Shown here in pieces: positions 12,145 to 24,897 of a stretch of DNA of 64,000 bases. Numbering within the stretch: the first letter of the stretch is position 1; the number at the start of each line of letters is the position of its first letter. A program made the position numbers and the translations under genes. The DNA is from Pholis gunnellus (Eukaryota; Chordata; Actinopteri; Perciformes; Pholidae), in NCBI GenBank assembly GCA_910591455.2, contig OU342820.1, forward strand, positions 20,182,128-20,246,127. The letters run 5' to 3'. The notes below the pieces were generated by a model. The model was given only the letters and a program-made list of their open reading frames with translations, made no database searches and was not told the DNA's origin.

Positions 12145-14918
12145 TTTCTACTGGCACCTCTCGAGCCTTCGAGCATATTCAGGTTTCCCCGTTTCCCCAA
12201 AGTGCTTTCGTTTTGTTCTCTTGCAACACTATATAGATATTCATAATTAAAGCTCTTCACACTTGGCCGTGGTTTGATCAGAAGCATCTAACAAAGATCA
12301 CTTCTGGAGGTCCGTGAGACTCTCAGATGCACTTCTGGATTTCTGCAAAAATAGTTTCCAGGTCCACCTCTTTTTGATTTATGCTCTCGCTACAATAACT
12401 TCAGAAGGCAATGCCAAGGAGCGCTGCTCGGGAAGCTCATTACAGAGTCTCAAATCCTCTCTTATCTCAGTTTAGGATGACATTTAGGATTTTCTTTGGT
12501 TTCACAGAAACATGTTTCCTAACGGCATTCAGACATAAATCTTAGGATAGGAATTTAGTTATAACAGAACCGTAGTTAGGATGGCATAAAACCTCAAATC
12601 TAAAACTAAACTAAACCTAAAAAATGTCTGATATCCATGATAGCGAGCTAGCTAACCAGCTAGCCGTCTATCTCGAGTAGGGATCTAAGATGCAGGCATG
12701 ACAGTATGAGTGCAGACTGAAGAATCAAACCTACAGTTGGGATTTCTCAAGTTAAGATGTAATCGGAGGTCTGAGATGAGATAGAACACAGACACGATCT
12801 CAGGAATTGCTTCTGTAATAGGACGATAGGATGTTAAGATAGTGAAGATGTGACGAGCAGTGAGGATCGTTTCTTTGTATTGAGGCCCTTGGTTCCTAAA
12901 TCACCTTTCAATATTCACTTTATACCAAGAACACGATGCAGGAAAAACCCACAGGATCGTTTCAGAGCAATAAAAACAGCACAGATGAAGAAGTTTGATC
13001 ACATTTGGATTTTATGGTTCATTATTGGTCGATCGTCAACATACAGTATGTAGGTTTTGACATCAGTCTTCCTGAAGTTGTACTCAGTTCTAAATTTGCA
13101 AACCGTAGTTGGTGCATTTTGAAGTTGATGAGCCGTTCAGTCACTCTGTGTTTAATAAAGCAAATTCCTTTTAGATATGCACATTTTTCCACCGTGTAAC
13201 CACAACATGTGTGTTAATCTGGCTACAGATAGCTTGTTGTTGCTCTTTTAACCCGTTTTCTTTCATTCTCCACTGTTAGTAATAAAAGCAAGAAAAACCC
13301 AAAAGATATATTAGTAAGAAAGAAACATGAAAAGCAAACAAACAGCCTGGAGGAAGCTGGAAGCTTCCCGTCTGGCTGGGGTTGTTTTGTAACTAGAATC
13401 TAGTGTTACGGTCTTCATCCTTAAGGTTGTGGTTCAGGACAATTCACAATACTGTGTATTCCTGCTGGCACGGTGAGGATAGGAGGAGAGGATTGTTGGA
13501 CTCTCCTTCTTTTCTCTGGTACACCAGCGACATAGTAGAGAGGCGTCACTTCAGGTGAACTCTGCATCGTTTTCAGACCTATAGTTCGTTTATAATAATT
13601 AGTTACAATATTGCCTTGAGGCACACTGCAGCATCTACAAGTGGACCAATATTTGTGACGCACAAGGAAACACTGCTCTCTAAAAAAAGCCAGAATATCT
13701 ACTCGAGAAATCTCTCTGAGGTAAACAAAGAGAAGACGTAGAACAGACTCAACACTTTCCACAATTCCACAATGACGGGCCGGTCCTGGTCGCAATTTAT
13801 TTCATTGTTTGGATGTATCACTTTAGGCTAAAGATACTGTTCAATGAGTCGCAGCTGCAGCTCCAAAATACAAACAAAATACACTGCAGTTGTCTACGGG
13901 AGCTGGCTTATTCAAAAAAAAAAGAAAGGTGCAATGCTTCCTCCGGTTGGGTCAGATCGAGGTCGATGAATGTTCTCAGCACCAGTGAACTGTACCGAAC
14001 CACACCGAAGTCTTTTTGTCACTGGACCGAAACTACAAGGTCGTTCTGATCCGTAAACCAAGTGCGATTGCTGCGTTCACACTAAGGCTCCGGGATTCTA
14101 CCGAAACTAAACAAGGCAGGTGTAAAAAAAAACGCCCTTTTCTTCATGTCCGGGTCACCAATAGTCCTGCTTTCGTAGGATGGATGCTCTATAAAGGACT
14201 CAGAGTTTCCAAAACGTGGGCCTTTTTGCTAGCGTGCATATCACAGAGTGAGTGAGAGAATGAGAATGCGAGCGACGACCTGAGCTCAGCTGACCGTGAC
14301 GGTTTTGGCAGCCGTAAGCCTCAAAAAGCAGGGTTACCGAATGTTTGTAAAACTAAAAAAGTTATCTGCAGCAAAAGCCCTCCAGCCACCAGAAACTGAG
14401 ACTAAACCAACCTCACGTCTCCATCCTGATGACAGGGCGCCCTCATTAACACGCCTGTGGGTTGCTGATATAATTGCATATTGTCGAGGCGCTGCACAAA
14501 CATGTCACATAAATACTGTGTTTCATGAGCAGGACGCCTGCCTATACTTCAGGCTTAATCCCGGATTTCAGCAGTGGGATTTAAGCATTTCTTCATCGTT
14601 CCATCGTCGAAAACAATAACAAGTATCTCACATTTGACCTGCAGGGTCTAATACTCACAGCATTCTAGATTTGGTTTCACAGGGATTTACATAGTTATTG
14701 CTTGTCACGAAATCGTTCCGGCACGTAACTCCTCCTAAAACCACAAATTGCCTTTTTCAGATTTCTGCTGAAGGAGGCGTCAAACAAACAAGATGCAACG
14801 TGTTAATTAGTGAGCTTTAGGTGTTGGTACAACCCTAACTTGGACAGATTCCCTGGATACAACACACGTAATATCATTCCATAGAAATAACACGTAGATT
14901 GCTCATTTGTGAAGCTTT

Positions 14919-15365
14919 GTTCTGCCGAGTGAAGCCGATACAGAAGTGTCTTAAACCTGCGTTCTCTCTAGTGTCCACCAGGGGGCGACTCCTCTGGTCG
15001 TATAGAAGTCTATGAGAAAATGACTCTACTTCTCTCTTGATTTATTACCTCAGTAAACATTGTAAACATGAATTTATGGTCTCAATCTCTAGTTTCAAGT
15101 CTTCTTCAATACAGCATGATGTTCATTTAGTACATGATGGTCCATTTAGAGTCACACAGACCATAAAGCAGGGGATGCTTTAGGGGCGGGGCTACACAGT
15201 GATTGACAGGTCGCTACCCCACCAGAGCCGTAGAGAAGGCGTCTCTCCTCCACCATCCAAGCAGGGTCACTTCCATTCACTGGATGCAAAAAAAGCAACA
15301 TGGCGACGGCCGAATCGCCGAACTCGAGGCTTCAAAACATCAGTCCACAAACCAATGGATGACTG
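14919..15365 (+). repeat. Dispersed repeat family A, copy 2
   Basis: Same element as 393-845 but in the plus orientation, starting at GTTCTGCCGAGTGAAGC and continuing past CAACATGGCGACGG to ACAAACCAATGG. The CTCF-like motif is at 14975-14988. Confidence 0.8.
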
Positions 15366-16078
15366 CATCGACTTGTGATATACAGGCTATGATTCATACC
15401 TATTTTACAGATGTGAGGAGCATCTTCACTGGAAACTGTGCTCAAGGACGTTTCCTCATGAGCCGATTTACTGAACCGTTCTGCAGATCCAGACTCACAA
15501 ACCGTGAGCCTGATATAATTTGTGAGCAAAGCAAACCTCCTGCTGTCTGAGCGGAGAGAGAGAGAGAGAAGAAGAAGATGAAGATGAACGAAAAAAGAAA
15601 AGAAAAAAGAGAGGAACAAGGGAGGCAGGCGGCAGATTTTGGAAGACTACAGATTTATCACCCCAGCCATATAGAGTGGAAAGAAGGAGTCTGGAGAGTG
15701 GGTTTCCACTTCACTTTAATTCAGTGTGAAGTGTTTAAGACACACGAGTGTGGTTTGGGGAGATAAATGGGGAAGCCGGGCTTTTTCCGTCCAGACTGAC
15801 ACCTCTCTGTGTTCAGATCTATAATGAACTCTCTGAGTACTGTTTGCCACAGTTAGCTGTTGACAGGCTGCTCACTGGTCATTTGCTGCGTGTTGATTCA
15901 GTATTTGAAGAATGTCTTGTTTTGGGGATTTGAACTGATTTATTTTTAGAAAATTCTTCATTTTTTTCTTCTTCATTTTTTCCTGACTCGACTGGAAGCC
16001 ATCAGTTTTTAATTTTTCTTTTTTTTATTGAAGGAATATTAATGACAGCTGCTCAACGGGACGTATTTCAGGGGATAT

Positions 16079-16092
16079 CTGCCATCTAGTGG
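16079..16092 (-). promoter_or_regulatory. CTCF-like motif
   Basis: The minus strand reads CCACTAGATGGCAG, which fits the commonly cited CTCF core (CCASYAGRKGGCRS) at all 14 positions. It is outside any repeat I recognise, 1.1 kb from the CTCF-like motif of the 14919 repeat and in the opposite orientation. Confidence 0.5.
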
Positions 16093-16139
16093 TACAGATG
16101 TGTGCAGATGTTGCTGCACTTAAAGTGTACAGCTCATTC

Positions 16140-16140
<1 letters not shown>

Positions 16141-16174
<34 letters not shown>

Positions 16175-16180
16175 CCCCCC
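16141..16180. repeat. C33-G-C6 tract
   Basis: 33 C bases, one G, six C; the longest homopolymer of the window. Confidence 0.95.
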
Positions 16181-16981
16181 TTCTGCCTGTCTCAGTGATG
16201 ACGGGTGCAGCATGCAAACTGTCCACACTGCTGCGGCCCATGATTACAGAGCACAAGTGTTGCAGCATGTTAACTAGGGCTAATATTAGTGCAGGACATT
16301 AGCTCAGCTCTTATCTGATATATTTAGATCTGAGACCACCACAAAGGAATCTGGTTCAGTTTTTGACGAGCTAAATCAAGAGCTCTCCAAACACTTGAAC
16401 CAAAACAAAAAGCTCACAGAAGGTGTGAGACATTTTAAATCTTTTAATTCTACACGTGTCTGTGTGGGGGTTTTAGGATGATAAAATGTCATTTTTTTGA
16501 TGGAAGCTGAACGACTGGGCCTCTCTGAGGTCATCGGTGCGCTGACGGCTGCTTTTGTCGGCGCGGCGTGTTAACCTGAAAGCGCCGCTTGGCTTCTCAG
16601 AGGCGGCCGGAAAAAAAAGGAGCTGCATGAAAACGATTACGCCGCAATTATATCAGCCACTTTGTGACCGACTCCTCACTGCCCAGCTGTCTGCCGCCTG
16701 CTGCCAAGGAATGGATTAGTGTCACCGCTCCTCTAATGAGACTGTTATAGGCCCAACAGCGTGAGCTCAGATAAATAAATGAAAAAAAGCTGCCGATAGG
16801 GGGGACAGAAATAGATTCATATTGTCAGACTGCGGCGTGTCTGGAGAAACTGGCAGAAGTGAGTGCGCAGGTTTGCCGTTATCTCTGAAGAACAGCGAGC
16901 AGCACAGGAGACTCTCAATCCTGAACCCCGTCAAACGTTCTCACACAGGACAGGCCCGCGTCAAACAGAGGGTGTTCTGTA

Positions 16982-18007
16982 CCCCCCCCCCCCCCCCCGA
17001 CCGCGCCTCCTCCCCCCCGGAGAGCAGAAGTACAACCCAGGCGCTAATAAAACTCAGGCAGACCATGTTGGTCCTGTAAACGTAATCTGCAACGTGTTAA
17101 TTACAACCTGGCGCCTCTGTGTGTGTGCTGTGTGTGTGTGCTGGAAGTCAGCTGAGTCGTCAAGCGCGCGTCCCGCAACACCACCACCACCGAGCCACGG
17201 CCACGGCCCTGGAAACGAGATTCCCTCTCTGTTGATGAGCCTGTTTTTATTTATTTTTTTGAATGGGCTGCTTTAAGCAAATCAGATGCCGTGTTTGTGT
17301 GACCCCTCTCTCCTCAGGGGTGAGGATGGGGGGGGGGGGGGGGGGGGGCAGAGATCCTGTGTTGTTTACTGCCATTCATGTGAAGTGCCGAGGGTTTGTG
17401 TGTTTACCACACAAACCCTCTCACAGATGACATCAGTGAAAATGCTGTTAAAGCTGCATCGTGGCCCCACATCCGTCCCCTTTTCATTCAATGTGGAGCT
17501 GTTTCTATACTTTTTACTGTTTCTAATACTGTCTTCATCAGCACACTATACAACTAACATATATTATCGATAGTATTTTTGCATTGATTATACGATTAGT
17601 CAATTTACCAAACATTCATTTGCAACTATATTTTGATAATCAATTCATCCTTTTTAGTCATTTTTTCAGCTGGTTTCATCTTTGCTTAAAAGAAATTATA
17701 TTTATCATTTTATAGACGGAAATAATTGAGAGAAATATTCATCAGTTTTAGTCTCATCCAGCAGCTATCGGCTCCTTTTGATCTCACATCAAAAACACAA
17801 AAAAAAGATTTTTCTTTTATATGCTCACTTTGATTTTTTTTTTTTTTTTAAGGAAAGTCATCCCTCCTCTCTTTGGTGAGACTTAAATCAGAATCCTCTT
17901 TCTCCCGTCTACCGCTCTCTCTCTCTCTCTCTCTCTCTCTGTGGCCCCGGGGGGCCTCAGAGAGAGAGAGGGGGGGCTCATTGACTGAACCCCCCCCCCC
18001 CCCCCCC
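16982..18007. repeat. Cluster of C/G homopolymers and a (CT)n run
   Basis: C17 at 16982-16998, G21 at 17328-17348, T14 near 17827-17840, (CT)13 at 17915-17940 and C18 at 17990-18007, separated by ordinary sequence. No gene lies here. A further G-rich run follows at 18374-18390. Confidence 0.9.
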
Positions 18008-19029
18008 GTTCTCTCAGATTCTGTTATTGTGTAATGGCCTCCGAAGGTTGAAGGATGGCTCCTCTGCAGGTCTCCCCGAGGAGCAAACCCTTCTATCTGG
18101 ACATTAATCTGCTGCTGTGAGACAGACACGCTTGTTTAGCTCGCACAAAGCCAGTAAGCTGTTGTCTCCAGAGCCACTGGAGGCTGCGCTGGCTGGAGCC
18201 AGAGTAATGACCTGTGAAATCCACCGATAGAGTCGTCCTGTTGCACACAGGTCCGCCGGCACCGGGGCCTTGTTTCGCCGCCTGCCGCTGATTTATCAGC
18301 GCGCCTCTACTGGTGCCACTGGCTTTGTGGACTTTTATGTGGGTTGACCAAAGGACCCCCAGCTTTTTTTTTTGGGGGGCGGGGGGGGGGAATTGAATGT
18401 AGTATTTGAGAACGTCGAAGCTTGGAAAAGATCTGCGTGAACGTGATTTTGGAAGATGTTCTTGCAGAAATGAAAAAGAGGTTGTTGTTGTTTCTAAATT
18501 AATTGGTTAAATTGTCAATATTTTCCCACTTGTGCATCATAGCAACAGTTTCCAATATTTACAGTGCTTTGTCCTGTGAAATAGTCAATATATTTTCCTC
18601 TCCTGGCCAATCAGATTAGGACGAGAGGCTGGAAGTGAAGGAGAGGAGCCTTTGAAGGCGGTAAGGAGAGTAGCTGTGTCTTCCCCACAGCAGATTATGC
18701 AGAGATCAGAGGGGCAAACGTCCCGCTGGCACCTTCTGTCTGCTGGATACAGTTTGACTTTGTTACCTCGGTTTCACAGCAGAGGGAGATTCCTCCGTGT
18801 TCCCGCCCTGTGGGTGTCGAGAGAAACTGCTTTTCATGTCTAAACCCCCTCAGACGTACTTCCTTCTGTCTTCCTTTTTTATTTTACCGTATCAGTTCCC
18901 TCTGCTATTTTATGCTTCACCACATTGTATTATTACTCAGCCATCGAGTGGCAACAGAACCTGTTAGATGTCAGAAGTCAACACTTGATTTACGGCTTAA
19001 TGTCTGTAAATTAGTGAGTGAACGAGAGT

Positions 19030-19215
19030 CCAAGCTAGTGGCTGTGTGAGGCTGCACAGTGCTAAATGCTAATGCCAGCATGCTAACTCACTGATGTTTA
19101 GCATTGATAATGTTCACCATCTTACTCTAGCCTGTTAGCATGCTAACACGATGCTAATTAGCACTAAATACAAAGTACAGAGGCTGATGAGAATGAACCG
19201 GCTGTATCTGTCAAT
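19030..19215 (-). repeat. Dispersed TTAGCATGCTAAC repeat (reverse copy)
   Basis: Contains TTAGCATGCTAACACGATGC and a CACCATCTTA block, the reverse of the 46305-46445 copy. This family is familiar from many teleost genomes. Confidence 0.7.
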
Positions 19216-20467
19216 ATTTCAGTCTGGACCAAAGTGCAGAACAATAAGAATGAATGTAAATGTCGGCTTATATATATATTTATGATCACTAAGGTCATAA
19301 TCTATATCCGTAGATCTCGCTGAGATTAACAACGATTCAATGTCCATGTGGAGATTCATTCTCAGTTATGAACCCACGGTTTACACAAACTCTCCTTTCT
19401 GATCGATATAACAGATTTAGAATCATTTATTAGAGACGAGATGAAACCAGGTTTATGTCTGATTGTATTTTAGAAAATCTAATGAATTTAGGTGCCGACA
19501 TAGTTTTCTATCTGAATTTATTGATTTATTCCCTAAAACCCTCCTCTGGCTCCTTCATTGCTTCCTGGCTGGCAGAGGGACATTTAAATTAAAGAATAAA
19601 GTGTTTCTGCAAACCTTTTTACAAACGTGTATATCAACATTAAAGTGCTTTGATTATACAGATTTGAGATTCATCAAAACATAATTGGCCGTGCAGTATT
19701 AATTGTTTTCATCACTTTTAGGAGTATAAGTCTACGACACATCACTCGGTGTTCCTCAAGGCTCAGATTTAGGTCCTTTTTTAATCTTCCTCTCATTTGT
19801 AATAAGCTTCTGTCTGACTTCCCTAAAAAGCAATTAATCAGTTTTCGTTATCCCAAATGTATCTGACAAGGACCGGAGGAAGTGAAAAGTGTAAACCGTC
19901 ATTTAATAAGTCGTGTGCTTGTTGTATTTAACGTTCATCGTTCCTCTAAATGGTCTCGGGCTGCTCTGCTCAGGATCCATCAGACGAGACTTTATAAAAC
20001 ATTTGAATCAGCTCAACAAAAGCAGAAAGTTTATATTATTAAACACAAGCTCTGACCCAAACTGACCCATTCATTTCTTATTTATTTCTTATTTTCTGCT
20101 TTTTCCAGAGTTAATTGTGAAATGTTTATTATATAATTTCTAACGAACACTCCAGAGCAGACTTACCAAATGAATGTCTTTGTAATTTCCCTCGTTATTG
20201 ATTCGTTCAGCTGCTTCATATTTACATGTTTTGTTCACACTTCCATGTGTCCAGGTACAGCTTCCTGTACTCTGCTTTCACAGGTATCTTTCACAGTGTT
20301 AGTGGAGCCAGGATGACATCAGACACCGTGACTAATCGATGGCTTTTCTCTTTCTCTCTCTGCCCGCTCGCCCTTCAGGTGTCCGTGAATCCAGAACGGG
20401 GGAAAAGGAGGCGGAGTTCAATCCGGCGTAATAAAAGCAAGCTTGGAGGAAAGTGTGACAGATGTGC

Positions 20468-20478
20468 AGAGAGAGAGA

Positions 20479-20519
<41 letters not shown>
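20468..20519. repeat. (GA)n microsatellite
   Basis: About 50 bases of GA with one GG interruption. Confidence 0.95.
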
Positions 20520-20520
<1 letters not shown>

Positions 20521-21436
20521 CCTGTGCCAGCGAGAAAAAGCGAGAGTGGGACTGTCAGACATGTCGACTCCGGCGTAGTGATGGATGGAGAGTGAGGTAA
20601 GACAGATGACATCGTCTGTCTGAGGCCGTGTTGTCATAGTGGAGGATTGCCGCTTGTCCTAACCTCTCAATATCAGAGAGCAAACCGAAGTTTGTTTACA
20701 CTGCTCCGGCGGAGTGATTTAGAATGAGGGGCGTAGAAGGTCTGCTCGCTGAGGGTCGGCTCAGGTTTCTAAACATTCCCTTTGAAATCGAGGAGCAACC
20801 GTCCCAGGAGTTTAAAAAAAAAAGAAAAAAACTCAAACCAGCAAAGCCCGTTTGGTTACAATCCTCCAAACACAAATACAAACAGAGCAAATGAAATATC
20901 AATATCAGTATCGGCCTTTTAAACAGCCGTGTTAGTCAACATCCAGCCTGGAGTCTGGCCAACGATAGAGGTCGAAGATACCAAAGTGTGTTTCACTGTT
21001 GCTTCTGTTGCCTTTACACAGCAACACAACAGCAATACGAGTGTTGTTAGAAGCACTGCTGTGTCATTAAGTCACATATGAAGGAACAATCTTTGCTGCA
21101 GATGAAGAGGTGAGTGAAACACGTTTCCCTGCAAGCCTTTTAGCTTTGCGTCCTTTCTATCAGTTGCTTACTTTCCAACAATGCATCATGGGAAAAAAAA
21201 CGTATTTCTGGCTTTTAAACAAAGGCCGGAGTTAAAGCAAAGAGCTGATTGATTTACGGTGTCTTGTGTTGCTAAAACAATAAGACGTCCGGGGGGGGGC
21301 GGGGCAGAAAACACACAAAACATCCCAGGAGATGAACTTGCTGACTGCTCTTCAAAACAACATGGTTTTTTTGGGGGGGGGGGTTATTGCGATGGAAGAT
21401 GGATTGGAGTCTGGCTTATTTTGCCAGGAGTCAGGT

Positions 21437-21544
21437 GGGGGGGGGGGGGGGGGGGGGGGTCAGGGTTGGTGCATCGGCGCTGGGGGGTGAGGTGAGGTGA
21501 GGTGGGGGTTTAGGCATGAAGTCAGTGCTGGGCTGGTTGTTGGG

Positions 21545-21589
<45 letters not shown>

Positions 21590-21595
21590 GGGGGT
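21437..21595. repeat. Compound G23 / GGTGA / (GT)n / G8 block
   Basis: G23 at 21437-21459, four GGTGA-like units at 21486-21505, (GT)21 at 21545-21587, then a G run. Confidence 0.9.
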
Positions 21596-21817
21596 TGGGA
21601 TTACACTGTCACACTGTTCATAGTGTTTATGCATACCAGGCCACTGTGAGTGCCTCTTTGTCGCGTAAGTGTTTACTTGAATTTATTTTGGGAGAATTCC
21701 TCTCGACCGGCGACGGGTTCTCTATAAATTATGGAATCGAGCGTCTTTGTGTAATGATAACTTCTGTCAGTTAGTCCGGCCGCCTGACAGTGTTTTTAAG
21801 AGCGGTGTAAATACAGC

Positions 21818-21829
21818 GGGGGGGGGGGG

Positions 21830-21906
<77 letters not shown>
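21818..21906. repeat. Compound G13-(GT)21-G33 block
   Basis: G13, C, a ~42-base GT run, then G33, continuous over 89 bases. Confidence 0.95.
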
Positions 21907-22014
21907 CTGAAAGGTGCTGCACACTTTCTCCTTCATTTGGTCTCTTCAGCGGAACAATAACAATGCTGTGAAATGAGCTTCTTGCAACACTTTTACGACA
22001 CGAGAACCAGAATG

Positions 22015-22130
22015 CACTGCAGTACTTATACTAAAAGTACCACAAGTAAAAGTAGTCATTATGCAGATTATTTCAGAATAATATACAGTATATTACATCA
22101 CTAGATGTATTAATGTGTTCATCATCATTG
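22015..22130. repeat. AGTAAAAGTAC-type repeat fragment
   Basis: TACTAAAAGTACCACAAGTA followed by AAAGTAGTCATTATGCAG belongs to the family also seen at 7.1-7.6 kb. It directly precedes the 28-bp minisatellite. Confidence 0.5.
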
Positions 22131-22137
22131 AGATGGT

Positions 22138-22337
22138 ACAGTGACTACAGAGAGAGTACTAGTGTACTGTGATTACAGAGAGTACTCGTGTACTGTGATT
22201 ACAGAGAGAGTACTCGTGTACTGTGATTACAGAGAGAGTACTAGTGTACTGTGATTACAGAGAGAGTACTAGTGTACTGTGATTACAGAGAGAGTACTAG
22301 TGTACTGTGATAACAGAGAGAGTACTCGTGTACTGCT
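22138..22337. repeat. 28-bp minisatellite, about seven copies
   Basis: Tandem units of AGTACTAGTGTACTGTGATT plus ACAGAGAG (28 bases). One unit is shortened to 26, and A/C alternates in CTAGTG versus CTCGTG. The core AGTACTAGTGTACT is nearly palindromic. There are no unique spacers, so this is not a CRISPR-type array. Confidence 0.9.
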
Positions 22338-23309
22338 CTTAATGTCAGAGAATTGTCAGTTTGCGTTCACATAACGAGATGCTCGGAGTTAAAGGAGTTC
22401 AATCTCAAGTGTGTAAACTAACAGATGATGTAATTATGGTTCATTAAGAAACTGAAGCGCTCCCCGGTGTCCTCACCTTCAAGTGCAACAGCACCACCTA
22501 GTGGCTGTTTGAAGCAGCACTAAGAGGCAGTCATCTGGTTTCTGAACTGGTTTAACTGTGGTGGTGATAATGAAGCATCAATCTGTTTAAGTATTGAACC
22601 GATTGCTTTGTTGGGGTTTTAATCTCTGATCATTGAGTCTGTATTCAGTGCAGAACGGAGCTCATTTCTGGATCTGTCACAGTTCTATGTGCACTAGTGA
22701 AGGCAGAGTAAAACGGTGTATTACACTTTAATATTTTGCAAAAGTACAATCAACTGATTGCCACAAAATAAACACTCAAAGGTGACAAATAAACACGTTT
22801 TACTTACATTTTTCTTTTGTATTTCCCATTTCTCAGTGACTTCAAGAATACGTTTATACAAAAGATAAAACAACACCGCCTGGTGACATAAATATAATAT
22901 ATATATATAATATAATATAATCGATGGCTCTCTGCCTTTGATTTCTCAGAGACGTCGATTATACTTAGAAAATAGATTTTACGCAACACAACGTATGAAT
23001 GATGTACAACTGGTATTTTGTGTGATCACATAATGATTGACACAACTTTGACTTGGTTTGCATGCTAATTGTCCATCAGTAGTGATATATAGGGTATTTT
23101 CTATTTTTTGATAAAAAAAATTTCAAATAAAATTTTTTTTGGGATAAAAATAAGAGTTTTGTTTTGAGGGAATCAGCCACACTTACTGGTTAGTCTCTCA
23201 AATGTCAGAGAATATCGAATAATAGCACCAACAACAGCCCAGCGTGGTGTCGTTAAACTCATTTCACATTTACAGTCAAATCAGCAAATCCTCACATTTA
23301 AGAAGCAGA

Positions 23310-23545
23310 AAACGTGCGTCTGGTCCGTCCTCGTCAACGTGAGATCTCAGAAACACCCGGAGCGAATTTCTTCAAAGTTTGGCACAAATATCACCTCTAC
23401 TGGAGGACAGACGGACCAGTGAAGAGTCACCGTGACCTCACTAAAAAGGTATTTTGGCCAGAACTCCAGAGTTAATTTGCCAATTATGACAATTTCACAC
23501 AAATGGTCAGATGACATGTTGTACAGACAGACATGTACACATACG
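23310..23545 (+). repeat. Dispersed fish repeat (GTTTGGCACAAAT / GTCACCGTGACCTC type)
   Basis: GAATTTCTTCAAAGTTTGGC, CACCGTGACCTCACTAAAAA and AATTTCACACAAATGG occur in the order seen in an abundant teleost interspersed repeat, followed by ACAGACAGACA. The family is known to me by sequence only and its class is not certain. Confidence 0.6.
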
Positions 23546-24008
23546 GCTACGGGTTTATTCTAGTTGCTTTATTTAAAACAAAAAGGAGTCGGACAAAAGG
23601 CCGGTACCATTTATTAGCCGACCTGACGGGCGGCACAACACAAGGATTGGTGACGCCGTCCTACCGTGAAAGGCTCTGGATTTGAAATAAATAGTTTGTA
23701 AAGAGAACATTTCACTGAGATGGTTAGTAGATCTAAAAACAAAAACATATTCATGAAAAGGTTTGTTCTTTTCATTCAGTCAGTAAAACAGATCAAATAA
23801 AAAACACCTGTTCGTAGACACAGCAGGTAGTGAAACAGACTAAACTGACGAGGAGACTCTCTCCACCTGTAATGTGAGAATTCACTCTTGTTTTCCTCCT
23901 CAATGGAAACTACAACATCTCTAATCTGTGCTTTCAATGAGGCATCACATGTGTGTCTCCAAACAATGCCGCCCGGTCTGCATGCTCTTCCTCGAGGGTA
24001 TCTCTCCT

Positions 24009-24014
24009 TTTATT
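24009..24014 (-). terminator. Candidate cbx2 polyadenylation signal
   Basis: This is the first canonical AATAAA on the minus strand after the cbx2 stop, about 1.5 kb downstream (TTTATT on the plus strand). Two further hexamers follow at 23568-23573 and 23554-23559. Vertebrate CBX2 has a long 3' UTR, so any of these could be used. Confidence 0.3.
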
Positions 24015-24864
24015 GAATTACCTGAAATTCTAGCTATCTTTGGGGTAAATGTCTTTTGTGTTTCAGCCTTTTGAGAGGACAAGAAAAGGCAACGGTCTGC
24101 AGCGCAGCATCAGACGGACGGGTTCAGTCCAAGTGCTTTGTTGCCGAACTCCTCTCGAGGGAGCAGAAAAAGTAGCGCACATTGTTGTGGTTTCTTTTCC
24201 GTTACATCAGATAAAAAAAGATCTTTTGTTTCTTTCTGTTACTGGAGGGGGGGGGGGGGGGGCTGCAGCTCCTGAACTCATGCAGGCGGGTGAAATGAGA
24301 CGTCTGCAGCTGCAAGGAAAAAAAACAAAACCCAGATCTGGTGTTTCAAAGTCCTCCACGTGTTGAAACACCAGAAGCAACAGACACAACGACATCTGGT
24401 GAACGGCAAACAACGCCGAGCCTTTTGTCCACACCGACCCGACCCGTCCGTGATCGTCCCTCCACGTCAACGCGAGCACGTAGTTCTCTGCTTCTTCTTT
24501 TTTCCTTCTTCTTTGTATTAATTACAAGTCTGAGAAGATGAGAGCTGCCGGGCCGACGAAGGCCAGCGCAGAGGCAAGAAGGGGCAGAAACCTCAGGCCG
24601 AGAGTCTTATCTGAGCACAGATACCGTATCTGACTCCCCCACATGCTGCAGCCCGTTTGGGGGGGAGAGAAAAAACACAGAAAAACCTCTGGCTGATAAA
24701 CCGGCTGCACTGTGGAATGAAACTTCTTTTTTTCGAGGGCGATAACGGCGCGAGCAGTTCAACGAAACTCGAAAGGGAGGTTCCGATTGGAGGTTTTTTT
24801 TCATGACACAGAAATGAAGCCGTTGTCTGCTGCTGGAGCCAACACGGGTCGGCACAGCATGAGA

Positions 24865-24897
24865 GTGTGTGTGTGTGTGTATATATATACACACACA
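24865..24897. repeat. Palindromic (TG)n-(TA)n-(CA)n
   Basis: A TG run passes through TATATATATA into a CA run, so the two arms are reverse complements and can form a hairpin or cruciform. Confidence 0.9.

Noticed and set aside
12460..12860. TTAGGAT-rich stretch, possible interstitial telomere repeat
   Set aside because: The spacing is irregular and the motif is TTAGGAT rather than tandem TTAGGG. It is more likely an old, diverged dispersed repeat that I cannot name.
13880..14200. Possible transposon with CTGTACCGAACC and TTCACACTAAGG blocks
   Set aside because: It resembles a fish element, but I see no termini or second copy in the window, so the boundaries cannot be supported.
20226..20600. 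124-codon frame with an Arg/Glu run
   Set aside because: Product of the (GA)n microsatellite; no domain before or after it.
22138..22337. CRISPR-like regular repeat
   Set aside because: Units are contiguous with no unique spacers, and the DNA is from a vertebrate.
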